NCBI RefSeq assembly: GCF_027922005.1
Contig: NZ_BSEV01000025.1
Span: 1 to 64,000, forward strand
DNA length: 64,000 nucleotides
DNA from: Streptosporangium carneum
Lineage (GTDB): Bacteria; Actinomycetota; Actinomycetes; Streptosporangiales; Streptosporangiaceae
Reading direction: 5' to 3'
Position numbers and translations under genes: made by a program. Positions 41,878 through 49,817 of this stretch are shown piece after piece; the first letter of the stretch is position 1; each line of letters opens with the position of its first letter. Below the pieces are notes generated by a model. The model did no database searches. It was given only the letters and a program-made list of their open reading frames with translations, and had not been told where the DNA came from.

Positions 41878-42264
41878 TCACGAGCTCGGTCGATCGGATC
41901 TTCTTGACGCGTCGCCCTCCCGCCTGGACGGGCGTTCCCGCCTCCGTCGTTCCCTGATCGTTTCGACGGCAGTCATGCCGAGAGTCGCCACGACGAGGCC
42001 GCCGACCAGGCCTACGACGGTGGCCACCGGAGTGCCCCAGATCCCGGCGGTGAGTTTGACGGTGAGGTGTGCGCTGACGATCCACACATGGAGAAAAAAG
42101 ATGACCTTGACAGCCGTCCATGCCCAGCGGGCCAACGTGCCCTTGAGGGTGCGGGGCGGCGGTGGCGGTGACGGGTCGGCGGTCCATGTCATGGCGTCCG
42201 GTGAGCCGTGCCAGTCGGAGAGGACGTCGTCGAGCGCGGCCAGCGTCTCGTCCGGGTCGCGCAC
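41878..42264 (-). CDS. two-helix membrane protein
   Basis: 128 aa from GTG 42264 with GAGGAGACT upstream. The soluble acidic N-terminus (DPDETLAALDDVLSDWHG) is followed by a Pro-rich stretch, then two hydrophobic helices (WAWTAVKVIFFLHVWIVSAHL and TPVATVVGLVGGLVVATLG) and a strongly basic C-terminus. No family recognised. It lies between two other small membrane proteins on the same strand. Confidence 0.65.
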   Translation of the reverse strand: MRDPDETLAALDDVLSDWHGSPDAMTWTADPSPPPPPRTLKGTLARWAWTAVKVIFFLHVWIVSAHLTVKLTAGIWGTPVATVVGLVGGLVVATLGMTAVETIRERRRRERPSRREGDASRRSDRPSS

Positions 42265-42318
42265 AGGAGTCTCCTCGGTGTCGTGGCCAGGGGGCGGCGC
42301 GGCGGCTGGACGGAGGCC

Positions 42319-42537
42319 CTACGGGCCGGTGTGCGGGAGGTGCATGACCGGGGCGACGCTCCACAGCATGTCTCCCAGCACCGCCAGCGTCCACCATGCG
42401 CCCGCGGCGAGGGCCACGCCCAGCAGGAGCGCCATCACGATCAGTCGTATGAGCGAGCGTCGGGTCATACGGGGTGAGACGCGGTCAGGGCGGTTGTGGT
42501 TCGGGCGGACCGGCGGAACCCACCCCGAGAGGGGCAT
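42319..42537 (-). CDS. small membrane protein
   Basis: 72 aa from ATG 42537 (weak SD; ATG 42468 would give 49 aa). A Pro/Arg-rich N-terminus precedes one long hydrophobic segment (LIRLIVMALLLGVALAAGAWWTLAVLG). First of the probable three-gene operon and divergent from the HAD gene. Support comes mainly from the hydrophobic segment and context. Confidence 0.45.
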   Translation of the reverse strand: MPLSGWVPPVRPNHNRPDRVSPRMTRRSLIRLIVMALLLGVALAAGAWWTLAVLGDMLWSVAPVMHLPHTGP

Positions 42538-42604
42538 GACATCTCGTGGTCCCCAGCCTGGCTCACTGGACACCGTGCCCGCTGTCTGTGGCACCCTCTG
42601 ACCC

Positions 42605-43246
42605 ATGGCGATCAAGGCTTTGCTGTTCGACGTGGACGGGGTGTTGCTGGACTCCAGCGCGACGCACCGGCGAATCTGGAACGCCTGGTCTCAAATGCGC
42701 GGGCTGGACGGAGAGCGGGTGTGGAGCTTGACTCACGGTCGCCGCCCAGAGGACACCGTCCTCGACGTCGCCCCCGACCTGGACCCCGTCGCCGAGCGCA
42801 AGGTGTTGAACGATCTGATGGTCAGGGAAGGCGACTCCTTCCCGGCGGCGCGTGGGGCCGCAGCCCTGTTGGGCGGGCTGGAGCGGCACCCTTGGGCACT
42901 GGTCACCTCAGGCAGCCGAGGCCCGGTTCACCGGCGCTTCAAGCTCGCCTCGCTCCCGCTGCCCTCGGTGCAGATCTACGGCGAGGACGTCAGGCGGTCA
43001 AAGCCTCACCCCGAGGGTTATCTCAGAGCGGCCGAGCTCCTCGCGACGGATCCCGCCGACTGCGTCGTGATCGAGGACACACCCCATGGGATAACCGCGG
43101 GGAGGGCGGCCGGGTGCGCCGTGATCGCTGTGGCCACCACCCACGCACCTGATGCTCTGGTCGAGGCGGACGCTTGTTTCTCCTCGCTCGAGGAGGCGAC
43201 GCCGTGCCTTCTCACGATGATCGGGGATCCCTCGGCATCGCGATGA
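42605..43246 (+). CDS. HAD-superfamily phosphatase
   Basis: 213 aa from ATG 42605. Motif I FDVDGVLLDS has nucleophile Asp9 and acid/base Asp11, motif II is VTSG, motif III Lys is in RRSKPHPEGYL, and motif IV is VVIEDTPHGITAGRAAG. The cap of the beta-phosphoglucomutase/GPP1 subgroup (SFPAARGAAALLGGLE) suggests a sugar- or glycerol-phosphate phosphatase. The exact substrate is not determined. Confidence 0.92.
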   Translation: MAIKALLFDVDGVLLDSSATHRRIWNAWSQMRGLDGERVWSLTHGRRPEDTVLDVAPDLDPVAERKVLNDLMVREGDSFPAARGAAALLGGLERHPWALVTSGSRGPVHRRFKLASLPLPSVQIYGEDVRRSKPHPEGYLRAAELLATDPADCVVIEDTPHGITAGRAAGCAVIAVATTHAPDALVEADACFSSLEEATPCLLTMIGDPSASR

Positions 43247-43378
43247 GCGCGCGACGGTCGTGCGGCAGCACGAGCGCACGACCCCCGCTCCCGCCTCCGA
43301 CGACGCGGCGGACGTGAGAGATCGGAGAACCGTCGAGGCCGTCAGGGCCAGTGGACGCGCCGGCTCAGGGAGGCCGGA

Positions 43379-43855
43379 TCAGCGGGACCGGTCCTCGGCG
43401 TCGTCGGTCAGCGAGAGCATCACATGCTCGTGCTCGCCGTGCTGTTCTTTCTCGACGCGTCGAAAGCCGCATTTCTCCAACAGGCGTACCGAGGCTGTGT
43501 TTCCGACGAACGGATCGGCGTAGAGCGGGCGGGTCCTCTCACGCTGAAGGAAGAGGGTCAGCGCCCTGGTGCCGACGCCCCGGCCCCAGTAGGGACGACC
43601 GAACACGTATCCGATGAAGCGCCTGTCGTGATCCCACCATGCCACGACGTTGCCGGCGGGCTCGCCGTCGACGGTGACCGTCTGCACCAGGACGGTGGGG
43701 TCTCCCAGGACTCTCGTGGCCCAGTGGGCCATGAAGGCCTCCCGCTCCCGGGGGACGAACTTCGACCGCTGAATCGTCTCCTGGTCGTGCTCGTGCTCCA
43801 GGAACAGCTCGAGATCGGTTTCTTCCACATCCCTCAGCCGCACATCGTCGCTCAT
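43379..43855 (-). CDS. GNAT acetyltransferase
   Basis: 158 aa from ATG 43855. GNAT domain with VRLRDVEETDLELFLEHEHD, the beta-strand GEPAGNVVAWWDHDRRFIGYVFG, the acetyl-CoA loop YWGRGVGTRALTLFL, and the terminal NTASVRLLEKCGFRRVE. It belongs to the RimJ/RimL-like or aminoglycoside N-acetyltransferase-like group. Substrate unknown. Monocistronic. Confidence 0.9.
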   Translation of the reverse strand: MSDDVRLRDVEETDLELFLEHEHDQETIQRSKFVPREREAFMAHWATRVLGDPTVLVQTVTVDGEPAGNVVAWWDHDRRFIGYVFGRPYWGRGVGTRALTLFLQRERTRPLYADPFVGNTASVRLLEKCGFRRVEKEQHGEHEHVMLSLTDDAEDRSR

Positions 43856-44114
43856 ACTGAGCGAGTGTCACACCGGGCACCGACATTTTCCGGCTCTGTC
43901 CGGGGCCGGCCGGCGCGCCGAGATCGGCCTGGCCCGTCGTGCCGTCCGCTCACCGCCTCTCGCGAGGGCGACGGTGTCCTCTCCGGTGTTCGACTCGGGT
44001 ACGGCGGGCGGCCGGGGACGCCCACGTGGGCGCGTACGACGATCCGCACGCCGGAACACGGCCGGAACACGGACAGAGGCCCCGGCTCCCCTCGCCGGAG
44101 TCGGGGCCGGCCTG
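43856..44114. other. intergenic, no gene seen
   Basis: 259 bp of GC-rich sequence between the GNAT start and the 32-codon ORF. Open frames lack SD and domain character. Confidence 0.4.
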
Positions 44115-44213
44115 TCAGTCGGCCGCGAGTTGCTCGGCCTCGGTGTGCAGTGCCTCGACGAGAATCAGCTCCAGGCGGAGATCTGTGTCCACGAGGTCGT
44201 CGAGTGTCGCCAT
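44115..44213 (-). CDS. 32-residue acidic small protein
   Basis: ATG 44213 with AGGAGGGCAC just upstream, TGA 44117-44115. The peptide begins MATLDDLVDTDLRLELILVE and ends HTEAEQLAAD; it should form one acidic amphipathic helix. No Cys and no obvious modified core, so a RiPP precursor is not supported. The strong SD and regular codon use make it a real candidate gene. Confidence 0.5.
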   Translation of the reverse strand: MATLDDLVDTDLRLELILVEALHTEAEQLAAD

Positions 44214-44596
44214 GTGCCCTCCTGTGAAAAGACGGGCCGGCGGCCGTACAGGTTGCGTCTCATAACAGAACGGCATGGAAAACCGAACGGCGAGGAAAGT
44301 GAAAAGTCCCTTTCCGGGCTGATGGAGGGTGCTTTCCGGGAAGTGGCCGTTCCTTCACGGTCGTTCTTCCGAATCGCGGGTCGCCCTCTCGGAGGGGTGT
44401 GTGACGCGCCGTTTCGACTGTTCGATCCGGCTCGCGTCCGATGTCCCGGGCGCGCCACGAAGAACTCAGGCGGTCCCGGACCGGCTCAGGACGGTGGGCT
44501 CTGTCAGCCGTCAGCAAACGGTCCAGGCGGACGGCCTCCGCGCTCAGGTCGTGCCCTGCCGGGTCGTCGCCGGTCGTAGCGGAGCGTCCCCGACGG
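44214..44596. other. region between PadR gene and the 32-codon ORF
   Basis: 383 bp. An open frame on the minus strand starts inside the PadR stop (GTG 44610) and runs to 44260. Its first 70 codons look partly gene-like, but composition degrades and there is no recognised domain. A decayed partner gene is possible. Confidence 0.35.
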
Positions 44597-44929
44597 TCAC
44601 ATCGCGCCACCGAGGTCCGGACGCAGGCGGAGCAGGCCGGTCGCCCTGGTCCCCGCCCTGGCCAGAGCGGCGCGGGCGTGTTCGGCCCCGTCCGAGGTGA
44701 GGTGGTAGTAGCGGCGGCGGGGTCGTCCCTGCTCGTGGGGGTCGATGTCCTCGAAGCGCGATCGCAGCCAGCCGACGCCCTCGAGGCGGGCGAGGATGGG
44801 GTGGATGGTGCCGCTCGCCAGGCCGGAGGCGGCGCATATCTCCAGCCCGTACATCTCGCGTGTGGGATCGGCGAGAAGGACGCGGAGGACGAGCTGGGTC
44901 GGCAGGGTCATGCGTGGAGTGGTGCCCAT
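44597..44929 (-). CDS. PadR-family transcriptional regulator
   Basis: 110 aa from ATG 44929. The winged helix is typical of short PadR proteins: LPTQLVLRVLLADPTREMYGLEICAASGLASGTIHPILARLEGVGWLRSRFE, wing GRPRRRYYHLTSDG, then one dimerisation helix. There is no SD; TAGTGT lies 6 nt before the ATG, so translation is probably leaderless. A CATGC...GCATG inverted pair surrounds the start region. Target unknown. Confidence 0.9.
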   Translation of the reverse strand: MGTTPRMTLPTQLVLRVLLADPTREMYGLEICAASGLASGTIHPILARLEGVGWLRSRFEDIDPHEQGRPRRRYYHLTSDGAEHARAALARAGTRATGLLRLRPDLGGAM

Positions 44930-45196
44930 GCTTTAACACTAGCTAGGCATGAGATGGGAAACATCCGGTTCGTTGGCTTTTGTCCATTGTGGGGCTTAAG
45001 GGGGCGGCTGTGAGGGCCGGGGAGTCGGCGTGTGGGGGCGGGGCCGCTCCGCGATCCTGGGATGGCCGAGACTGGTGCCCATGAGCGCATCCCCGCCCCC
45101 GGTTCCCCTTCCGCGCCGGTCTCCAGGTTCCGGCACGGGCCGTGACGACGCGGCGAGAGCCGTCCCGGTGCCGGCGGGTCTCGCGGGAGGGCTCCG

Positions 45197-45742
45197 ATGA
45201 CGGGGCGGAAGGGTGTTCTCTACGTGGTCGTGTGCGCCGCGGCCTCGGCCGTGGGGGTGGGCGAGCTGATCGCGATGGCCCAGGACGAGGGGTGGGCCGT
45301 CCAGGTCGTGGCCACCCCGTCGGCGCTGGGCTTCGTCGACGTTCCCGAGTTGGAGGGGCTGACCGGTCGTCCTGTCAGAAGCGGGTACCGCAGGCCGGAC
45401 GAGCCCAAGCCGCCCCGAGCCGACGCGATCGTCGTCGCCCCCGCGACCTACAACACCGTCAACAAGTTCGCCCAGGGCGTCGCCGACACCTACGCCCTCG
45501 GTCTCATGGCGGAGGCCCCGGGCCTCGGCATCCCGGTGGTCGTGGTGCCGTTCGTCAACAGCGCCCTCGCCTCCCGGCTGCCGTTCCGCCGCAGCGTGGA
45601 GACCCTGCGCGCGGAGAGGGTGTGCGTGCTCCTCGACGAGGAGGGGCCGGACGCCTCCGGCTCGGAGGACGGCCGTACGGACGCCCGGCCATGGCGGGCG
45701 GCCCTGGACGAGATCGAGGCAAGACGGAACGCGGGGGCCTGA
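45197..45742 (+). CDS. flavoprotein (phosphopantothenoylcysteine decarboxylase-like fold)
   Basis: 181 aa from ATG 45197 (GGGAGG upstream). HFCD/flavoprotein fold: LYVVVCAAASAVGVGELIAMAQDEGWAVQVVATPSALGFVD, the conserved VVAPATYNTVNKFAQGVADTYA, and VPFVNSALASRLPFRRSVETLR. Such FMN proteins decarboxylate cysteine residues or related thiols (EpiD/CoaC type). It is too short for CoaBC. Substrate unknown; no RiPP genes are next to it. Confidence 0.88.
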   Translation: MTGRKGVLYVVVCAAASAVGVGELIAMAQDEGWAVQVVATPSALGFVDVPELEGLTGRPVRSGYRRPDEPKPPRADAIVVAPATYNTVNKFAQGVADTYALGLMAEAPGLGIPVVVVPFVNSALASRLPFRRSVETLRAERVCVLLDEEGPDASGSEDGRTDARPWRAALDEIEARRNAGA

Positions 45743-45897
45743 GAGGGGCCTGAAGGGCCTCATTTCGCCGGTGGGTGTGTCCCTTGCTGTAGACGGATAT
45801 CCCTTTTTTCGTTTTCTTGACCATATGACATTCGGATCAATTGTGGACATATATTCACGAGTCGCCCGCTAGGGCGAGAACACGACCTCCATGGAGC

Positions 45898-45927
45898 TTG
45901 CACTCCACGTTGTCCCATAACTACTAT
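45898..45927 (+). promoter_or_regulatory. promoter of the surface-protein operon
   Basis: -35 TTGCAC (45898-45903), 18 nt, -10 TACTAT (45922-45927), inside a marked AT-rich stretch (45770-45950), 28 bp before the ATG. A G7 SD follows. Confidence 0.6.
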
Positions 45928-45955
45928 CGGTGAAAAAGATCTTGGGGGGGTCTTT

Positions 45956-46507
45956 ATGTCATCGATCTTTATGTCGGCAATGTCCAGAATCAAACCGTTC
46001 ATGCTGGCCATGGCCGTGGTCGGCGCGACGGTCGGAGGGGTCTCCGGTCAGGCGTCGGCGGCCCGCGCGGACTTCGACTCCGACAGTACGGTGGCGAACA
46101 TCCAGGTGGGTCTGTCGATCACGTTGAGTGATCTGACCCCCTCGTTCACCCTCGCGGGCAACCCGGGCGAGACGGTGACCGCAGGAGACGGCCTTCCCGT
46201 CACGATGCGGGTGACGACGAACAACTTCGCCGGTTACGTCGTGACCGTCCAGCCCGCCGCCGTGGACCTCGCCGGCGCGGTCTCCGGCAACCTCGACCGC
46301 ATCGCGTCGGGCCTGCTCGAGGTTCGAGGACCCGCCCAGGGCGACTTCACCCCGCTGGCGTCCGGCGCCCCCCTCGAGGTGGCGCGCAAGACCTCGAGAT
46401 CGGACCCCGGCGGCGACATCATCACCAACGACTACCGGATCACGATTCCCTTCGTCCGTCCGGACACCTACAGCGGCACGCTCAACTACGTCGCGACCAC
46501 CCTGTAG
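45956..46507 (+). CDS. secreted WxL-like surface protein
   Basis: 183 aa from ATG 45956 (gggggg SD). Signal MSRIKPFMLAMAVVGATVGGVSGQASA. The mature part is all beta: DSTVANIQVGLSITLSDLTPSFTLAGNPGETVTAG, then DGLPVTMRVTTNNFAGYVVTVQPA, ending DYRITIPFVRPDTYSGTLNYVATTL. This resembles WxL/spore-coat-U-like extracellular domains, though the WxL motif itself is not evident. The next gene is a membrane-anchored chaperone-like protein, the classic partner. Likely cell-surface; ligand unknown. Confidence 0.72.
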   Translation: MSSIFMSAMSRIKPFMLAMAVVGATVGGVSGQASAARADFDSDSTVANIQVGLSITLSDLTPSFTLAGNPGETVTAGDGLPVTMRVTTNNFAGYVVTVQPAAVDLAGAVSGNLDRIASGLLEVRGPAQGDFTPLASGAPLEVARKTSRSDPGGDIITNDYRITIPFVRPDTYSGTLNYVATTL

Positions 46508-46561
46508 TCCGCTTCTCCTTCGTCAATCACTCGTCCAACGACCGCAATGGGGGGCTGCGCA

Positions 46562-47581
46562 GTGGCCGGAAGGCTTCAGCGCATGATCGTCGCACTTCTG
46601 ACGGCGGGCGTCGCGGTGCCGGCGGTGGGGCCGGGGGCGTCGGGCGCGGCCCCCAGGCCTGACTTCTCCCTGACGGTGAGTCCGACGCGACTTCTCGTGG
46701 GCCCCGAGCACATCGACCGTGTCCAGACGTTTCAGGTCTCGAACGACGGGCGGCTGCCGATCGACATCGTGGTGAACAGGACGAGCTTCACCGCGGACAA
46801 GGACGGGAAGATCGTCTTCGCGGAGGACGCCCCCTATTCGGCGGCCGACTGGATCAAGGTCAGTCCGGCCTCCTTCCACCTGGCTCCCGACGAGGACCGG
46901 CAGGTCACCGTACGGATCGCCCCTCCCGAGAACCCGGACAACGGCGAGCACCAGGTCGCGGTGCTCTTCGTCGCGCCTCCCGGCTCGAAGACCGGCGCCG
47001 ACAACATCAAGATCAACCGTGCGATAGGCACGCCGATCTACGTCACCGTTCCCGGGCCCGTGGACACCTCGGTGCGGGTCGGGGCCCTGCGCTCCGCGGG
47101 GTTCTCGATGGGCGGTCCCGTCGACTTCGGGGTCACCGTCGACAACCTGGGCACCGTGCACCGCGACTTCTTCGGCCGCGAGGGGCTGAGCGTCGAGGTG
47201 AACGGAAGGGAGGTCCCGTTCCCCGACTTCACCGTGCTGCGCGGGACCAGCAGGGACGTCACCGTCCGGTGGGCGGATCCGCCGCTGATGTGCGTCTGCC
47301 ACGCCGAGGTCTCGCTCGCCGGGGCGGCCGGGACGGCCGGCCGGAGCGTCACCCTGCTCATCTTCCCGCTGCACCTGTTCGCGATGCTGCTGGGCGTGGC
47401 GGTCGCGCTCTACGTCCTCGTGCGGCTCGCGCGCCGCCGTTACCGGGCTCACCTGCTCGGCGCGGCCAGGGCGCTGCGCGACGCGGAGGGGGACGGTCCG
47501 GGCGGACGTCCGGGCGGACGTCCAGACGGACATCCAGGCGGACGTCCAGACGGACATCCAGACGGGCAGGGGCGGGTGTAG
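46562..47581 (+). CDS. DUF916/fimbrial-chaperone-like membrane-anchored surface protein
   Basis: 339 aa from GTG 46562 (GGGGG eight nt upstream; ATG 46547 is an alternative). Signal peptide, then two Ig-like domains (FSLTVSPTRLLVGPEHIDRVQTFQVSNDGRLPIDIVVN ... IKVSPASFHLAPDEDRQVTVRIAPP; second VDFGVTVDNLGTVHRDFFG) as in DUF916 or pilus chaperones. A C-terminal membrane helix (LHLFAMLLGVAVALYVLVRL) and a basic cytosolic tail follow. The tail ends in 12-bp coding repeats (GGRPDGHP). Operon with the WxL-like gene. Confidence 0.78.
   Translation: MAGRLQRMIVALLTAGVAVPAVGPGASGAAPRPDFSLTVSPTRLLVGPEHIDRVQTFQVSNDGRLPIDIVVNRTSFTADKDGKIVFAEDAPYSAADWIKVSPASFHLAPDEDRQVTVRIAPPENPDNGEHQVAVLFVAPPGSKTGADNIKINRAIGTPIYVTVPGPVDTSVRVGALRSAGFSMGGPVDFGVTVDNLGTVHRDFFGREGLSVEVNGREVPFPDFTVLRGTSRDVTVRWADPPLMCVCHAEVSLAGAAGTAGRSVTLLIFPLHLFAMLLGVAVALYVLVRLARRRYRAHLLGAARALRDAEGDGPGGRPGGRPDGHPGGRPDGHPDGQGRV
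47501..47560. repeat. 12-bp coding tandem repeat
   Basis: Five 12-bp units ggcggacgtcca / gacggacatcca code repeated GGRP / DGHP at the very C-terminus of the preceding gene. Confidence 0.88.
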
Positions 47582-47781
47582 CCGGATCCCGGCACGGCGC
47601 CTCCCCCGACGCCTCCGGGGAAGCCGGGGCGCAAACCGCGCCGACCGGATGTTTTCCCCCCGCATGACGATCGCGGCGTGAAGGTGAGGGGACCAAGACG
47701 TCGGATCGGCCGCGCGCGGGCGGCTCTTCGTCACATACTGAAACGCTACGTAACTTTGAGTGACCGACGAGGGGCACGGCG

Positions 47782-49749
47782 GTGACGGGGACGATCCTTC
47801 AGCCAGTCCGCACGGGGCAGGGCAGTCAGGCCACGCGGGAGAGCCGGACCGCGGGGGAGTGCGAGATCGTGACGCGGGATGAGGCCGCGGGGGAGCGGGG
47901 GAGCGCGCGCGAGGAGGCGAGCCGCCCCGACATAGACGTCACTGTGATCGTTCCCGTCTACAACTGCCGTCCCTACCTCGACAGGTGTCTGACCTCGCTG
48001 CTGGTGCAGCGGGTCAGCAGGGAGATCGTCGTCGTGGACGACGGCTCGACCGACGGCAGCGCGGAGCTGCTCGACCTCTACGCCTCCTACCACCGGGGCG
48101 TCATCAGAGTCGTCCACCTGGAGCACTCCGGCGGCGCGGGACGTCCCCGCAACGTGGGGCTCTCCCACGCCCGGGGCGCATACGTGTTCTTCTGCGACGC
48201 CGACGACTACCTCGGCCCCGAGGCGCTGGAGCGGATGCTCGCGATGGCCGAGCGCAACGGCTCCGACATGGTCCTCGGGAAGATCGTCGGGCACGACCGC
48301 AGGGCGCCGGTCTCGATGTTCCGCGAGAGCGCGGAGCGGATCGCGCTCGGGGACAGCTCCGTCTACAACAGCCTGAGCTGCTTCAAGCTGTTCCGCAGGG
48401 AGATGCTGGAGCGGCACGCCATCCGTTTCGACGAGACGCTGCTGGTGGGTGAGGACGTGTTCTTCACCACCCACGCCTACTGTCACGCGGGCGTGATCTC
48501 GGTGGTCGCCGACTACGACTGCTACCACCTGGTCGCCAGGTCCGACGGCAGCAGCATCATGCAGCGGCCGGGCAGCCGCGACCCGGTCTCCTGGCTGCGG
48601 ATGATGAAGGGGCCGATCGAGTTGATGGTCCGTCACGTGCGTCCCGGCGCGCTCCGCGACCACCTGCTCAGGCGTCACTTCCGGATGGACGCCCTCAGTA
48701 ACCTCGGCAGGCCCTTCCTCGAGGCGGAGGAGGGCCAGCGCAAGGAGATCGCCGCCGAGGTGGCCGACATGTGCGAGCGGTGGCTGACCGACGGGGTCCG
48801 CGACCGGCTCAGCCCCATCGACCGCAGCCGCCTCGCCGCCCTGCGGGACATCGACCGCCTGGTACGGCTGGCGCACATCGAGTCGGCCGTCGTCCGCAGG
48901 GAGCTCACCGGGCTCCACTGGGAGCAGGAGGGCGGGCTGGTCGTCTCGGGCAGGGTCGCGCTGAGCGCGCTGGAGCAGAAAGAGCGTCCCGAGCTCGTCG
49001 CGGGCGGCCTCGCCCTGGTGCTGCGGCTGCGCGACGGCGGAGCGAAGCGGCCCGTCGAGCTGGTGCTCCCCGTGACCGGCGACCACGAGGGCTTCACCGG
49101 CGTCGTCGACGTCGCCGGGCTGTCCTCCGGCGTCTGGGACGTCTACCTGAACGTCGAGTGCGAGGGCGTCACGCGTCTGGCGCGGCTCGGCGCGGACCGG
49201 GACGGGCGGATCGTCCAGCCCGTGCCCCGTGTGATCGGCGGCGTCGTGGCCCTGCCGTACTTCACCAGGCCGCACGGCAACCTCAGCCTCGACGTCGGCG
49301 GGCACGTGGTGACCGTCCCCGGAAACGCGCGGCTGATCCGGGCCCGCTGGGCCCTCGGGCACAGGCTGGTGCTCGACGGCGAGGTCAGCGTGGGCGCGGC
49401 CAGTCCGGGGACGCGCACCGTGCGCCACCTGGTGTGGCGGGAGCGGTGGTCGGGGCGGGAGCGGCGCGAGCCGGTCGAGGTCGAGGCGGGTGGCGCGTTC
49501 GCCGCCAGGCAGGCGCTGGGCAGGCTGGGCCCGGGCACCTGGGACGCCTACCTGGAGCTGGACCTGGGCGGACCTCCGGCGCGCTTCAGGATCGAGGCGG
49601 AGGCCGAGGCGATCGCGCCGCCGCGCACGTGGTGGCGGGGGTTGGTCAGGCGCAGTGTGAAACCGTACGCCACCGCGGGCAAGGGACGGCTCAGCACGGT
49701 GGTGCGCACCTTCACTCCCCGGTCGTTCGTCCGGCGGGTGTTTCGTTAA
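47782..49749 (+). CDS. family-2 glycosyltransferase with C-terminal beta domain
   Basis: 655 aa from GTG 47782. After a variable 50-residue N-terminus comes a GT-A domain: VTVIVPVYNCRPYLDRCLTSLL, EIVVVDDGSTDGSAELL, RNVGLSHARGAYVFFCDADDYL with the DxD, and LVGEDVFFTTHAY. The C-terminal 300 residues are beta-rich repeats (WDVYLNVECEGVTRLARLGAD, TWDAYLELDLGGPPARFRI), as found with teichoic-acid/TagB-like and surface-polymer transferases. No membrane helix. A role in wall polymer or exopolysaccharide synthesis is inferred, next to the surface-protein pair. Confidence 0.87.
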   Translation: MTGTILQPVRTGQGSQATRESRTAGECEIVTRDEAAGERGSAREEASRPDIDVTVIVPVYNCRPYLDRCLTSLLVQRVSREIVVVDDGSTDGSAELLDLYASYHRGVIRVVHLEHSGGAGRPRNVGLSHARGAYVFFCDADDYLGPEALERMLAMAERNGSDMVLGKIVGHDRRAPVSMFRESAERIALGDSSVYNSLSCFKLFRREMLERHAIRFDETLLVGEDVFFTTHAYCHAGVISVVADYDCYHLVARSDGSSIMQRPGSRDPVSWLRMMKGPIELMVRHVRPGALRDHLLRRHFRMDALSNLGRPFLEAEEGQRKEIAAEVADMCERWLTDGVRDRLSPIDRSRLAALRDIDRLVRLAHIESAVVRRELTGLHWEQEGGLVVSGRVALSALEQKERPELVAGGLALVLRLRDGGAKRPVELVLPVTGDHEGFTGVVDVAGLSSGVWDVYLNVECEGVTRLARLGADRDGRIVQPVPRVIGGVVALPYFTRPHGNLSLDVGGHVVTVPGNARLIRARWALGHRLVLDGEVSVGAASPGTRTVRHLVWRERWSGRERREPVEVEAGGAFAARQALGRLGPGTWDAYLELDLGGPPARFRIEAEAEAIAPPRTWWRGLVRRSVKPYATAGKGRLSTVVRTFTPRSFVRRVFR

Positions 49750-49759
49750 TGCCACTATC

Positions 49760-49787
49760 TTGCAAGTACAAGCCCATGGCCTAAAGT
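49760..49787 (+). promoter_or_regulatory. candidate promoter of the cobalt transporter operon
   Basis: TTGCAA (49760-49765), 16 nt, TAAAGT (49782-49787), then 30 nt to the cbiM GTG. No room for a cobalamin riboswitch in the 68-bp spacer. Confidence 0.5.
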
Positions 49788-49817
49788 AGGAAGGATTTCG
49801 CACTTCGGAGGCTTGTG

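Noticed and set aside
44260-44610. Minus-strand ORF after PadR as a partner membrane or prefix protein
   Set aside because: No recognised domain, poor codon character in its second half, no SD. Kept only as a possible remnant.
45081-45200. 39-codon ORF overlapping the flavoprotein start (ATGA)
   Set aside because: Pro/Arg/Gly-rich low-complexity translation and no clear SD; the overlap alone is weak evidence.
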